Assembly: GCA_025936115.1 (NCBI GenBank)
Contig: JAICTZ010000044.1
Span: 1-62,347, forward strand
Length of the DNA stretch: 62,347 nt
Direction of reading: 5' to 3'
Source: Polyangiaceae bacterium
Lineage (GTDB): Bacteria; Myxococcota_A; Polyangia; Polyangiales; Polyangiaceae
Below are positions 25,157 through 33,567 of the stretch, in pieces. The first letter of the stretch is position 1. Each line of letters opens with the position of its first letter. The notes beneath the pieces are model-generated. The model was given only the letters and a program-made list of their open reading frames with translations, was not told the origin of the DNA and made no database searches. The translations under genes were made by a program, and so were the position numbers.

Positions 25157-25184
25157 CGCCGGCGTCCTGCCCGTTCACGTCAGT

Positions 25185-26084
25185 TTACGGCGCGAGCACG
25201 AGCTCGCCGCGCGCGGCATCGAGCTCTGCGTCGAGTCCGAACGCGAGCGGCTCGTTCCAAGTCCCGTGACCGAACTCCAGGCCTGCCACGACGGGAACGC
25301 GGAGCTCCGCGAGCTTCTCCATGAGCACTTCGCGTGGTTCGATGCCCGCCGAAGCCGCACAATCCGTGAAGCTGCCGACCACGACGCCGCTCACGCGATC
25401 GAAATGCCCGCCGCCGAAGAGCGACGTGAGCAGCCGATCCACGCGATACGCGCTCTCCGTCACGTCCTCGAACGCCACGACGGCGCCCGGGGGCCACGAC
25501 AGTCGCCCGGCCGCCGCGCAGGCCGCGAGGAGCGACAGGTTGCCGCCCACGAGCGGCCCGCGTGCCGTGCCTGGCGTCCAGCATTCGAGCCCGCCGATCA
25601 AGCGCGACGCGGCGGGCGCTTCGAGCGCGCGCACGAACGCGTCGCGTGTCGGGGCGTCGCCTTGGCCGAGCACACCGACGTTCGTCGCGTGGAGCGACGC
25701 AACCCCGGCGCGGAGCGCTTCGACGTGCAGCGCCGTCACGTCCGAGAACCCGACCAGCCACTTCGGGTGCCGGCGCAGGCTCGCGAAGTTCGCGCGCTCG
25801 GCGATGCGCGTCAGGCCGTAGCCGCCGCGAGCCGCCAGCACCGCAGCAATGCCGGGATCGCCGAGCGCCCGGTCGAGCTCCGCGAGCCGTCGCGCGTCCG
25901 AGCCGGCGAGGTAGCCCTGCCGTTCCACGATGCTGGGGTCGAATTCGACCCGGTAACGTTCGGCGAGCCAGCCGAGCCCGCGAAAAAGCAGCGTCCGATC
26001 GCAGGGGCCCGCGGGCGCGATCACGGCTACCCGCGAGCCCGGGCCGAGCGGGGCCGGAACGATACGCTCGAAATCCTGCGGCAT
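25185..26084 (-). CDS. LD-carboxypeptidase (peptidase S66 family)
   Basis: A 299-residue S66 serine peptidase, which removes the terminal D-Ala from tetrapeptides during murein recycling in the cytoplasm. RVAVIAPAGPCD opens the fold, ARGGYGLTRI contributes the oxyanion loop, and WLVGFSDVTALH carries the nucleophile Ser in GFSD. The catalytic Glu is probably in AFEDVTESAYRVDR, and the His in LEFGHGTWNEP. All three triad positions are present. No signal peptide is seen. The gene converges with the giant TPR gene and diverges from the acyltransferase gene, so it is monocistronic. Confidence 0.88.
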   Translation of the reverse strand: MPQDFERIVPAPLGPGSRVAVIAPAGPCDRTLLFRGLGWLAERYRVEFDPSIVERQGYLAGSDARRLAELDRALGDPGIAAVLAARGGYGLTRIAERANFASLRRHPKWLVGFSDVTALHVEALRAGVASLHATNVGVLGQGDAPTRDAFVRALEAPAASRLIGGLECWTPGTARGPLVGGNLSLLAACAAAGRLSWPPGAVVAFEDVTESAYRVDRLLTSLFGGGHFDRVSGVVVGSFTDCAASAGIEPREVLMEKLAELRVPVVAGLEFGHGTWNEPLAFGLDAELDAARGELVLAP

Positions 26085-26120
26085 GGGCGTCCGGGTAGTA
26101 ATACAACTCCGGACCTTCGG

Positions 26121-27044
26121 ATGGCCCAGAAGACCGCGCTCGCACGCCTGACGGAAGTGGCCACGGGCCGTGGCCTACCGCTACTCCGGCGTGCCTTCGA
26201 CGGCGTGCAGCGGGTGGCGGGCGAAGTCACGGAGCGCCTGCTCGGCTCCGACTTCGAGGATCGCTTCCGGGTGCTCGCCGACCGCTACGAGCAGCTCGGT
26301 GGCGATCCGTTCGGCTTCGACCCGGAAGCGGTCCGCACGGCCGCGCTTGCGTCGGCCTTCTTCCACCGCGCCTACTTCCGCACCGACGTGTACGACGTGG
26401 ACCGCGTGCCTGCGGGACGTGTCATCCTGGTGGCGAACCACTCCGGGCAAATCCCGATCGACGCCGCCATCATCGGGTGTGCGCTCTTTTTCGACGCGAA
26501 CCCGCCGCGCATCACGCGCGCCATGGTCGACAAGTGGGCGGCCACCTTGCCCTTCGTTTCGACCTTCTTCAGCCGCATGGGGCAAGTGGTCGGGCTACCG
26601 GAAAACGCGCGCCGCTTGCTCAACATGGGCGAGCTCTTGCTCGTGTTTCCCGAGGGCATGCGCGGCGTATCCAAGCCGTTCTCCGAGCGCTACCAGCTCA
26701 AGGAGTTCGGTCGCGGCTTCATGCGGCTCGCGCTCGAGACCAAGACGCCGATCGTACCGGTGGGCGTCATCGGGGCCGAGGAGCAGTATTTGAGTTTCGG
26801 GCGGGCGTCGTGGGCGGCGCGTGCGTTCGGGTTGCCCGTGTTCCCGCTGATTCCGCAGATGCTCTTGCCCGGTGGGCAGTTGCCGCTACCCACGAAATAT
26901 CGGCTGTTTTTTGGTGAACCGCTCTATTTCGAAGGCAACCCCGACGACCCCCAATTCGTCGCCGACAAGGTGTACCTCGTGCGGGAAGCCGTCGCGCACA
27001 TCCTGCGGCGGGGCCTCGCTCAACGCCGGAGCATCTTTCTGTGA
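26121..27044 (+). CDS. PlsC-type lysophospholipid acyltransferase
   Basis: A 307-residue acyltransferase. The acyl-acceptor motif reads VANHSGQIPID, with the HxxxxD spacing expanded to H-x6-D, a variant seen in a subgroup of this superfamily. The second motif FPEGMRG replaces the usual FPEGTRS. LALETKTPIVPVGVIG is the conserved IPV block. It probably acylates a lysolipid or glycerolipid at the inner membrane face. Start ATG at 26121. It is followed by a 4-base overlap with an SDR gene, a pairing also known from mycobacteria (Rv0501/Rv0502 type), which suggests a joint lipid task. Confidence 0.85.
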   Translation: MAQKTALARLTEVATGRGLPLLRRAFDGVQRVAGEVTERLLGSDFEDRFRVLADRYEQLGGDPFGFDPEAVRTAALASAFFHRAYFRTDVYDVDRVPAGRVILVANHSGQIPIDAAIIGCALFFDANPPRITRAMVDKWAATLPFVSTFFSRMGQVVGLPENARRLLNMGELLLVFPEGMRGVSKPFSERYQLKEFGRGFMRLALETKTPIVPVGVIGAEEQYLSFGRASWAARAFGLPVFPLIPQMLLPGGQLPLPTKYRLFFGEPLYFEGNPDDPQFVADKVYLVREAVAHILRRGLAQRRSIFL

Positions 27045-28009
27045 GCATGAGCATTGCGCCCCCGACCCCCATCGTCGCGGAGCCCGGCGCGGTCGTGATC
27101 ACCGGCATCTGCGGTCGACTCGGCCGCCGGCTCGCGCGCAAGCTCCATCGCCAGCGCCGCGTGATTGGCATCGACCGGCGTTCCTTTCCCGATCGTCCCG
27201 CCGACGTCGAGCATCACGAGCTCGACCTCAGAAGTCCGCGTGTGCGCGACGTCTTCAGCGCGGGCGTGAGCGCGCTCGTGCACCTCGGTGTCGTGCACGA
27301 TCCGCGTGGCGACACCGCCGAGCATCACGCCTCGAACGTGACGGGCCTGCAAAAGCTGCTCGAATACGTCGAATACTTCGGCCTTCAAAAAGTGGTCTTG
27401 TTGTCGAGCGCGAACGTCTACGGGCCCCGCCCCGACAACCCGCAATTCTTGAGCGAGGAAGCGCCGCTGCTCGGCGCCGGCCCCTTCAGTCGCATCCGCG
27501 ATTTGGTCGAGCTCGACATGTGCGCGCAGTCGTTCTTCTGGCGTCTCTCGGGCGTAAAGACCGTGATCTTGAGACCCGCCCACATCCTCGGCACCGTGCG
27601 CAACGCGCCGAGCAATTACCTGCGACTCTCGGTCGTGCCGACGTTGCTCGGCTTCGATCCGATGCTGCAAGCCGTGCATCAAGACGACGTGGTGCGCGCG
27701 ATTTTGCTCGCGCTCGCTCCCGAGGCGCGCGGTATCTACAACATCGCGGGTCCGCCCGCCGTACCGCTTTCACGCGTGCTCGAGCTGCTCGAGCGGCCGA
27801 CGGTCGCCGTGCCGCACACGGTGGCGCGCCTCGGCGTCGAGCGGCTGTTTCGCTGGCGTGTCACGTCGTTCCCAGCGCCCGAGCTCGACTTCATTCGTTA
27901 CGTCTGCATGATCGACGACTCGCGCGCGCGTCACGAGCTCGGCTACGCGCCTGCGCACGGACTCGTGTCGACGCTCTGCGCCGTGGACGAGGAGCGATGG
28001 CTCGGCTAG
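27041..28009 (+). CDS. NAD-dependent epimerase/dehydratase-like SDR protein
   Basis: A 322-residue extended SDR protein. The nucleotide motif is TGICGRLGRRL (about 21-31), and the conserved LLSSANVYGPR and ILRPAHILG blocks are present. The catalytic YxxxK is altered: the matching site reads F149-S-R-I-R153, so normal redox chemistry may be lost. QDDVVRAILLAL and YNIAGPPAVPLSR are typical C-terminal epimerase features. The start is GTG 27041 with GGAG 9 bases upstream; ATG 27047 is an alternative. It is coupled to the acyltransferase before it and overlaps the lipoprotein gene after it. Confidence 0.8.
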   Translation: MSMSIAPPTPIVAEPGAVVITGICGRLGRRLARKLHRQRRVIGIDRRSFPDRPADVEHHELDLRSPRVRDVFSAGVSALVHLGVVHDPRGDTAEHHASNVTGLQKLLEYVEYFGLQKVVLLSSANVYGPRPDNPQFLSEEAPLLGAGPFSRIRDLVELDMCAQSFFWRLSGVKTVILRPAHILGTVRNAPSNYLRLSVVPTLLGFDPMLQAVHQDDVVRAILLALAPEARGIYNIAGPPAVPLSRVLELLERPTVAVPHTVARLGVERLFRWRVTSFPAPELDFIRYVCMIDDSRARHELGYAPAHGLVSTLCAVDEERWLG

Positions 28010-28338
28010 CCGCGCAACCTTCCGCGTTGCGTCGTGGGCGCGCTGCCTTTCGAGGATCTGCCGCGGCGCTCTTCGGCTTGCTCGCGAGCGCGTGTCCAAG
28101 CGCGCCCAAAGACGGCCCGCCGCCGGCCGAGAGCTTCGAGGTGGCGTCCGCGGCTCCGCACGCGCTCGGCGCGCTCGCCGGCGGGACGCAAGCCGCACCG
28201 CATGCCGTCGTGAGCCCCGGCGGCGTCGTGCAGCCCGCGCCAGACGAGCCGGCGCCCGACCCAGACGAGGAAGACGACGGCGGGTCACCGCCCTTACCCG
28301 ACGCAGGGGCAGGGAGCCCCGAGGACGTGCCGCTTTGA
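27997..28338 (+). CDS. Small proline-rich lipoprotein
   Basis: A 113-residue protein. A basic start is followed by RGSAAALFGLLASAC, which fits a lipobox (ASAC), then a Pro/Ala/Asp-rich, probably disordered tail with DEEDDGG. GAGGAG precedes the ATG by 2 bases, closer than ideal. The ATG lies 13 bases inside the SDR gene and the stop overlaps the next gene's TTG by 4 bases, so it sits in a tightly packed operon. Low complexity makes coding status less sure, but a second lipoprotein in the same style follows directly. Confidence 0.55.
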   Translation: MARLAAQPSALRRGRAAFRGSAAALFGLLASACPSAPKDGPPPAESFEVASAAPHALGALAGGTQAAPHAVVSPGGVVQPAPDEPAPDPDEEDDGGSPPLPDAGAGSPEDVPL

Positions 28339-28598
28339 AACGCGCTCTGATGCTCGCATCGTTCGCCGTGACGCTCGCGATCGCCGCCTGTGCGACGAAG
28401 CGCCTCCCGCCCGGCACGCCGGCTCCCGAATACGAAACGCGCTCGTTTCCGCCCTGGCCGGCCCCTTCCGCCAGTGCCTCGGCCGGCGCGAGCGCGGCGC
28501 CCGGCGTGGGTTCGGCGCCCGTCATCGGCCCGCCCGCCGCGAGCGCCATTCCCATGGCCGTACCCTCGGGCCCTTCCCCCCGCGCTCGAGACGAGTAG
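28335..28598 (+). CDS. Small lipoprotein
   Basis: An 87-residue protein: KRALMLASFAVTLAIAACATKR gives a clear signal with lipobox AIAAC, then a Pro/Ser/Ala-rich tail. The TTG start at 28335 overlaps the previous stop (TTGA); the ATG at 28350 is an alternative. It ends 8 bases before proA. The function is unknown. Together with the previous gene it forms a pair of lipoproteins between lipid-enzyme genes and proA. Confidence 0.6.
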   Translation: MKRALMLASFAVTLAIAACATKRLPPGTPAPEYETRSFPPWPAPSASASAGASAAPGVGSAPVIGPPAASAIPMAVPSGPSPRARDE

Positions 28599-28606
28599 AC
28601 TAAGGC

Positions 28607-29869
28607 GTGGAGCCGAGTCGCTTGAGCAGTATCCGCGAGCAAGCCGAGCGCGCCAAGGGTGCGAAAGCGGGGCTAGCTGCGCTCGATCGCGCGAAAAAGG
28701 ATCGCGCCCTCGCCGCCATCGCGCGTGAGCTCAGGGCGCGGGTCGCTGATATTCAGCGCGAAAATGAGCTGGATCTCGCGGCGGCGCGCGCAGCGGGTCT
28801 CGCGCCGGCGCTGATCGACCGGCTGCGGATGGACCCGAAGGGCGTAGAAGCGACCGCGCGCGCCGTCGAGCACGTGATGACGCTGCCGGATCCCGTTGCG
28901 AGCCGCGGGCCGATGCAGCGCCTGCCGAGCGGGATCCAGGTCGGGCGACAGCGGCTACCACTCGGCGTCATTGCCATCATTTACGAGTCGCGGCCGAACG
29001 TCACCGTCGACGCGGCGACGCTGTGCCTGAAGTCGGGCAACGCCGTACTCCTGCGCGGTGGCAAAGAAGCCGCGCACACCAATCGCGTGCTCGGCGGCAT
29101 CATCGCGAGCGCGCTCGCCGCGAGCGGCCTCGATCCCGAAGCCGTGCAGATCATTCCGCCGGGCGATCGCGACGGGGTGCGCGAGCTCGTGTCACTCACC
29201 GGGCTCATCGATCTCGCGATCCCGCGCGGGGGCGAAGGTCTGATTCGCTTCGTCGTCGAACACGCGCGCGTGCCCGTCGTCCAGCATTTCCTCGGCGTCT
29301 GTCACTTGTTCCTCGATCAGGGCTGCGACGTCGAGATGGCGCGTGCGCTCGCGCTCGACGGCAAGGTGCGGAGGCCCGGCGTCTGCAACGCGCTCGAGTG
29401 CTTGCTCGTGCACGCGGGCGACGCCGCGCGTCTTTTGCCGCCCGTCGCGCAAGCTCTGCTCGCCGAAGGCGTCGAGCTGCGCGGCGACGCGCGCACGTGC
29501 GAGCTCGTGCCCGCGGCCAAGGCGGCAACCGACGCTGACTGGGGCAAGGAATACCTCGCGAAGATCCTCGCCGTACGCGTCGTCAGCGATCTCGACGGCG
29601 CTCTCGCGCACGTCGCGCGCTACGGTTCGAACCACAGCGACGCCATCTGCACGGAGAGCTTCAGCCACGCCGAGCGCTGGCTCCGGGAGGTGGACGCCAG
29701 CTGCGTGCTCGTGAACGCTTCGACTCGCTTCAACGACGGCGGCGAGCTCGGACTCGGCGCCGAGATTGGGATTTCGACCACCAAGCTGCACGCGTACGGA
29801 CCGATGGGGCTCGAGAGCCTCACGGCCGAAAAATGGGTCGTCATTGGCGGAGGCCAGATTCGCGGTTGA
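28607..29869 (+). CDS. proA: Gamma-glutamyl phosphate reductase
   Basis: ProA reduces gamma-glutamyl phosphate to glutamate semialdehyde with NADPH, the second step of proline synthesis. The 420-residue length is typical. LPLGVIAIIYESRPNVTVDAATLCLKS-type sequence, GNAVLLRGGKEA and the catalytic Cys region NALECLLVH are present, with DGGELGLGAEIGISTTKLHA near the end. Start GTG at 28607. proB is not in the window. The stop overlaps the rsfS start (TTGA), so proA leads or shares the rsfS-rlmH transcript. Confidence 0.96.
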   Translation: MEPSRLSSIREQAERAKGAKAGLAALDRAKKDRALAAIARELRARVADIQRENELDLAAARAAGLAPALIDRLRMDPKGVEATARAVEHVMTLPDPVASRGPMQRLPSGIQVGRQRLPLGVIAIIYESRPNVTVDAATLCLKSGNAVLLRGGKEAAHTNRVLGGIIASALAASGLDPEAVQIIPPGDRDGVRELVSLTGLIDLAIPRGGEGLIRFVVEHARVPVVQHFLGVCHLFLDQGCDVEMARALALDGKVRRPGVCNALECLLVHAGDAARLLPPVAQALLAEGVELRGDARTCELVPAAKAATDADWGKEYLAKILAVRVVSDLDGALAHVARYGSNHSDAICTESFSHAERWLREVDASCVLVNASTRFNDGGELGLGAEIGISTTKLHAYGPMGLESLTAEKWVVIGGGQIRG

Positions 29870-30312
29870 AAAAGCGCACTAAATCGACGCGGAGGCCGGC
29901 GCGCACGAGCGCCGCGCCGCGAGTTCTCGAACGGGGCGGGACACCTTCGGAAGAAGCCAAGCGGATGGCGATCCTCGCCGCACAGGCGGCGCTCGACAAG
30001 AAGGCGAGCGAGATCGAGATCCTCGATGTCACCGGCAAGGTGGACTACGCGGATTTCCTCGTGCTCATGACGGGCCAAAACGAACGACACGTTTCGGCCA
30101 TCGCCGACACCGTCGAAGAGCAGCTCGGCAAGCAGGGCTTTCGCGCTATCTCGGTCGAGGGTCTGCCGCGCGGCCAGTGGGTGCTCATCGACTTCGTCGA
30201 CGTGGTCGTGCATGTCTTCCAGGAAGACTCGCGCGCGCTCTACGATCTGGACGGGCTCTGGATGGACGCGCGCCGTGTGCGCGTGAACGACCCCGCTGCC
30301 GGCCGCGCGTGA
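29866..30312 (+). CDS. rsfS: Ribosomal silencing factor
   Basis: RsfS binds ribosomal protein L14 and blocks joining of the subunits when nutrients run low. The core from about residue 30 (EEAKRMAILAAQAALDKKASEIEILDV, read in parts) includes the family hallmarks DYADFLVLMTGQNERHV, GQWVLIDFVDVVVHVF and Y-DLDGLW. The TTG start at 29866 overlaps the proA stop and gives 148 residues, with a basic 25-residue N-terminal extension longer than in most homologues. An ATG further in would give a core-only form. rlmH follows with a 4-base overlap, the usual order. Confidence 0.93.
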   Translation: MKKRTKSTRRPARTSAAPRVLERGGTPSEEAKRMAILAAQAALDKKASEIEILDVTGKVDYADFLVLMTGQNERHVSAIADTVEEQLGKQGFRAISVEGLPRGQWVLIDFVDVVVHVFQEDSRALYDLDGLWMDARRVRVNDPAAGRA

Positions 30313-30737
30313 AACTAGCCGTCGTCGCGGTCGGCAAAATCCGCGAGAAGAACCTGCGCGCCGTCGCCGACGACTACCTCGGGCGCCTGCAGCATTACGT
30401 GCGCGCGACGGAAATCGAGGTGAAGGCGGACGCCGAGCTCGAGCGCGCCGTGCCCCGCGGCGCGACGGTGATCGCGCTCGAGCCGGACGGTGAGCAGCTG
30501 ACGAGCCGCGAGCTTGCCAAGCGCGTCGAGGCCTGGGGCCGGCGCGGCAAGGGTGAGCTCGCCTTCGTGATCGGCGGCGCCGAGGGAATTCCGGCGCCGT
30601 TCGCCGCGGCGGCGCACGCGCGGCTCGGGCTTTCGCGGCTCACGTTGCCGCACCGGCTCGCGCGCGTCGTGCTGTTCGAGCAGCTCTACCGCGCGTTCAC
30701 GATCCTGCGCGGTGAGCCCTACGCGCGCGAGGATTGA
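30309..30737 (+). CDS. rlmH: 23S rRNA (pseudouridine-1915-N3) methyltransferase
   Basis: A 142-residue SPOUT enzyme that methylates pseudouridine 1915 in helix 69 of 23S rRNA using SAM. The knot motifs are seen: ALEPDGEQLTSRELAKR, ELAFVIGGAEGIP and the C-terminal RVVLFEQLYRAFTILRGEPY. Full family length. The GTG start overlaps the rsfS stop. The gene ends at a palindrome shared with convergent tatC. Confidence 0.96.
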   Translation: MKLAVVAVGKIREKNLRAVADDYLGRLQHYVRATEIEVKADAELERAVPRGATVIALEPDGEQLTSRELAKRVEAWGRRGKGELAFVIGGAEGIPAPFAAAAHARLGLSRLTLPHRLARVVLFEQLYRAFTILRGEPYARED

Positions 30738-30757
30738 AGCGCGCCGTACGGCGCGCT
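30738..30757. terminator. GTAC-centred palindrome between convergent rlmH and tatC
   Basis: AGCGCGCC, GTAC, GGCGCGCT form a perfect 20-base palindrome filling the whole gap between the two stops. No T run follows on either strand, so it may act with Rho or by blocking colliding polymerases. A similar GTAC-centred palindrome lies at 47499. Confidence 0.55.
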
Positions 30758-31590
30758 CACGTCGCGGGAGCGTCGTCGCTCGGTGCGTCGTCGGTCCGAT
30801 GCTTGCGGGAAAACACCCACGCCACACCGATTGAAATCACGTACAGCATCGCGAGCGGGACCGCGAGCAAGAGCTGGCTCATCACGTCCGGCGGCGTCAC
30901 GACCGCGGCCACGATGAAATCGATCACCAGGAAGTAACGGAAGAACTTGATCAGGTGCTTGTGGGTGATGAGCCCCGCGACCGACAAGAAGAACGCCACG
31001 ATCGGCAGCTCGGCGGCGCCGCCGAAGGCGAGAAGCATGCGCGTCACGAAGTCCAGGTACTCGCTGATCATCACCGTCGGCTGCACTTCGAGCTCGCCGA
31101 CGCGCCCGCCGAGATCCAACAAGAACTGAAACGCGAGCGGGAACGCGACCTTCCAGCCGAAGTAAGCGCCGCCCGCGAACAAGAGGCAGGAGCTCACGAC
31201 GAAGGGCACCGCGTAGCGCTTTTCTTTCGAATAGAGGCCGGGCGCGATGAAGGCCCAGATCTGCCAGAGCATGAGCGGCAACGCGAAAATGACGCCCGCG
31301 AGCGCGGCGATGCGGATGTACGCCATGAAGAGCGCGGCTGGGGCGGGGAAGTGAAGCGCGGGCCCACCCGTGTGGTGGCCGTGCTTCCACGCGGCCACGA
31401 ACGGCTGCGTGATGATCTGCAGCAAGAGCTCTTTCTTCGTCCACGCCAGGCCGCAGCCAGCGAGGAAGGCGATGATCATCTTGATCAGGCGCGAGCGGAG
31501 CTCGTCGAGGTGCTCCCATAGCGTCATGCCTTCCGGCGCTTGCTCGTCGGGCACGTTCGCTTTCTCGTCTCGTTCGGGCAACTTGCTCAT
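30757..31590 (-). CDS. tatC: Twin-arginine translocase subunit TatC
   Basis: TatC is the multispan inner-membrane receptor for twin-arginine signal peptides. The 277-residue protein has LWEHLDELRSRLI at its N-terminus, the conserved cytoplasmic E/R signature, and FIAPGLYSKEKR after the second membrane segment. Six hydrophobic segments are readable. VVTPPDVMSQLLLAVPLAMLY is the conserved segment 5-6 region. Start ATG at 31590 overlaps the tatB stop by 4 bases. No tatA is visible here. Confidence 0.95.
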   Translation of the reverse strand: MSKLPERDEKANVPDEQAPEGMTLWEHLDELRSRLIKMIIAFLAGCGLAWTKKELLLQIITQPFVAAWKHGHHTGGPALHFPAPAALFMAYIRIAALAGVIFALPLMLWQIWAFIAPGLYSKEKRYAVPFVVSSCLLFAGGAYFGWKVAFPLAFQFLLDLGGRVGELEVQPTVMISEYLDFVTRMLLAFGGAAELPIVAFFLSVAGLITHKHLIKFFRYFLVIDFIVAAVVTPPDVMSQLLLAVPLAMLYVISIGVAWVFSRKHRTDDAPSDDAPAT

Positions 31591-32021
31591 GCCGGGCGGG
31601 GCGCTTCTTCGACCGCTACGGGCGAGTCGCTGGCCACGGGTGTCTCGTTGGCCGTGACGAGATCGTCCGGCAGCGCGCCCTTGGCGTCGGGGCCCTCGGG
31701 CGGATACTCGCGCGAGACGTCGATGTCCAGATTCGCGTACGGATCCTCAGGCGGGGCGAACGGTACGGGCCGCGGCATGGGCATCGGGATCGATCCGCCT
31801 CCGCGCATCAACGATCTCAGCTCGTTCAGCCCACCGTGCAGGCCCTCGGCGCGGAGCATCTCGTCGATGCCCGTCTGCTGCCGCACCTCGGTCGTCATCT
31901 TGCGGATCTTGCGCATCCAGGTCCCGAAGTTGCGCAACATGCCGGGCAGGCGCTGCGGCCCGACCGCCACGAGCGCCACGACGGCGATCAAGACGATTTC
32001 GCTGAACGAAAATCCGAACAC
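31587..32021 (-). CDS. tatB: Sec-independent translocase TatB-like protein
   Basis: A 144-residue protein with one N-terminal membrane helix: FGFSFSEIVLIAVVALVAVGPQ, then PGMLRNFGTWMRKIRKM, an amphipathic helix. Length, the VGPQRLP turn and the acidic Pro-rich tail fit TatB better than TatA. It works with TatC to recognise folded cargo. I place the start at GTG 32021 because FGFSF begins the family; frame is open to 32057. It is translationally coupled to tatC. Confidence 0.85.
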   Translation of the reverse strand: MFGFSFSEIVLIAVVALVAVGPQRLPGMLRNFGTWMRKIRKMTTEVRQQTGIDEMLRAEGLHGGLNELRSLMRGGGSIPMPMPRPVPFAPPEDPYANLDIDVSREYPPEGPDAKGALPDDLVTANETPVASDSPVAVEEAPRPA

Positions 32022-32069
32022 GGCAAAGAACCTACGATCGTCCGCCCGACGCGGCAATCCACGGCGCGC

Positions 32070-33209
32070 CTACTTCGTCAGGCTGCGGGCGATGACCAGC
32101 CGCTGGATTTGGCTCGTCCCCTCGTAGATTTGCAGCACCTTCGCGTCGCGCATCAGCTTTTCGACGGGATAATCACGCACGTAGCCGTTGCCGCCGAAGA
32201 TCTGCACGGCATCGACCGCCGTCTGCATCGCGCGATCGGCGCCGAACGCCTTGGCGTAGCTCGACACGATGGGATCGCGCACGCCGTGATCGAGGTTCCA
32301 GGCGGCTTTTTGGTACAAGAGTCGCGTCGCCTCGGTGCCGATGGCCATTTCGGCGAGCATCGCCTGCACGAGCTGGTGCTCCGAGATGGGCGAGCCGAAC
32401 GTCTTGCGTTGTTTGGCGTAAGCGACGCACTCGTCGAGGCAGCGCTGCATGAGGCCGGTCGCCATGGCACCGATGTCCGGTCGCGTTTGGTTGAAGGTTT
32501 CCATGGCGAGCTTGAAGCCTTCGCCCTCGGGAGCGATGAGGTTCGCCTTCGGGACCTTCACGTCCTCGAAGTGCACGGCCGCCGTGTCGCTCGCGCGCTG
32601 GCCCATCTTGTCTTCGTGCTTGCCGACCTTGAGGCCAGGGGTGTCACGATCGACGATGAACGCCGCGATGCCCTTGTGCCGCTTCGAGGGATCGCTCGTC
32701 GCGAAGACGACGTAGAAGCTTGCGAGGCTCGCGTTCGTGATCCAGCACTTTTCGCCGTTCAAGACGAAGTCGTCGCCCACGGCGCGGAACGTCGTCTTCA
32801 TGCCGGCGACGTCGCTGCCGCCGCTCGGCTCGGTCGTGCAGTAGCTCGCGAAGAGCGGCGAGGCCGTGAGCATACCGAGGTACTTCTTCTTTTGCGCGTC
32901 ACTGCCGCCGAGCCGAATCGGCGTGAGGGCGAGCGTGTTCGCGAGCAGGCTCGTCTGGATCCCGGTGCAACCCCACGCGAGCTCTTCCGCGATGAGCGCG
33001 TTGTCCATCTCGTGCAGGCCCGGTCCGCCGTATTCGGGCTCGACCGTGGCGTTCACGAGGCCGAGTTCGTGCGCGGCCTCGAACACGTCGCGCGGAAATC
33101 GCGCCTCGCGATCGCACTCGGCTGCCACGGGCGCGATGCGCTCCCGCGAGAAGCGGCGTGCGGTGTCGATGAGGGCCTTTTGTTCGTCGGACAGCGAGAA
33201 ATCGAGCAT
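32070..33209 (-). CDS. Acyl-CoA dehydrogenase
   Basis: A 379-residue FAD enzyme of normal length. Signatures in order: LGLVNATVEPEYGG, the FAD/substrate loop SYCTTEPSGGSDVAGMKT, NGEKCWITNAS, RKTFGSPISEHQLVQ and QIFGGNGYVRDYPVEKLMRDAK. The catalytic Glu is in IYEGTSQIQ near residue 365, the position used by short- and medium-chain enzymes. It would oxidise an acyl-CoA to the enoyl-CoA and pass electrons to ETF. Chain length is not readable. It stands between the tat genes and the ccm module, all on the minus strand. Confidence 0.93.
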   Translation of the reverse strand: MLDFSLSDEQKALIDTARRFSRERIAPVAAECDREARFPRDVFEAAHELGLVNATVEPEYGGPGLHEMDNALIAEELAWGCTGIQTSLLANTLALTPIRLGGSDAQKKKYLGMLTASPLFASYCTTEPSGGSDVAGMKTTFRAVGDDFVLNGEKCWITNASLASFYVVFATSDPSKRHKGIAAFIVDRDTPGLKVGKHEDKMGQRASDTAAVHFEDVKVPKANLIAPEGEGFKLAMETFNQTRPDIGAMATGLMQRCLDECVAYAKQRKTFGSPISEHQLVQAMLAEMAIGTEATRLLYQKAAWNLDHGVRDPIVSSYAKAFGADRAMQTAVDAVQIFGGNGYVRDYPVEKLMRDAKVLQIYEGTSQIQRLVIARSLTK

Positions 33210-33214
33210 GGACG

Positions 33215-33340
33215 TTACTCCTTGATTCTCTTCTTCGCGCGCGCCACTTCGGCACGCGCGGCACGCGCGCCCAGCATGTAGCCGATGGTGAGGGCGATCA
33301 TGGCGACGCCCGGGATGTAGATCAAATGCTCGACGGTCAC
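33215..33340 (-). CDS. 41-residue single-span membrane protein
   Basis: VTVEHLIYIPGVAMIALTI leads a single hydrophobic helix, followed by GYMLGARAARAEVARAKKRIKE, a strongly basic tail. GTG 33340 overlaps the preceding stop (GTGA), continuing the chain of overlaps from ccmC. The tight coupling suggests it belongs to the cytochrome c maturation module, but I recognise no family. Confidence 0.6.
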   Translation of the reverse strand: MTVEHLIYIPGVAMIALTIGYMLGARAARAEVARAKKRIKE

Positions 33341-33567
33341 GCGCCGGGTGCCTTGCCTGAGACTTGCTTTTCGAGCTCCGAGAGTCGTGTCTCGAGCTGC
33401 TTTTGGCGCCGCCAACCGAGACCGAGGAAGCCGAGCAGGAGCGCCCACATGAGGAGGTAGGCGACGACGAGCAGCATGCCGCCGCTCGTCGTTTCGGTGC
33501 CGCCTTCGACGGGAACGAATTCGCTCGCGCGCGAGCTCGCCGCGGGGGCCGCGTTTTGGGCGTTCAC
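33337..33567 (-). CDS. CcmD-like small membrane protein
   Basis: A 76-residue protein. A polar Ala/Ser/Thr-rich N-terminus, one membrane helix (MLLVVAYLLMWALLLGFLG) and a basic coiled-coil tail RRQKQLETRLSELEKQV follow. CcmD proteins have the same plan and sit next to CcmC, helping release haem-loaded CcmE. It overlaps the ccmC stop by 4 bases. The call rests on size, topology and position. Confidence 0.7.
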   Translation of the reverse strand: MNAQNAAPAASSRASEFVPVEGGTETTSGGMLLVVAYLLMWALLLGFLGLGWRRQKQLETRLSELEKQVSGKAPGA

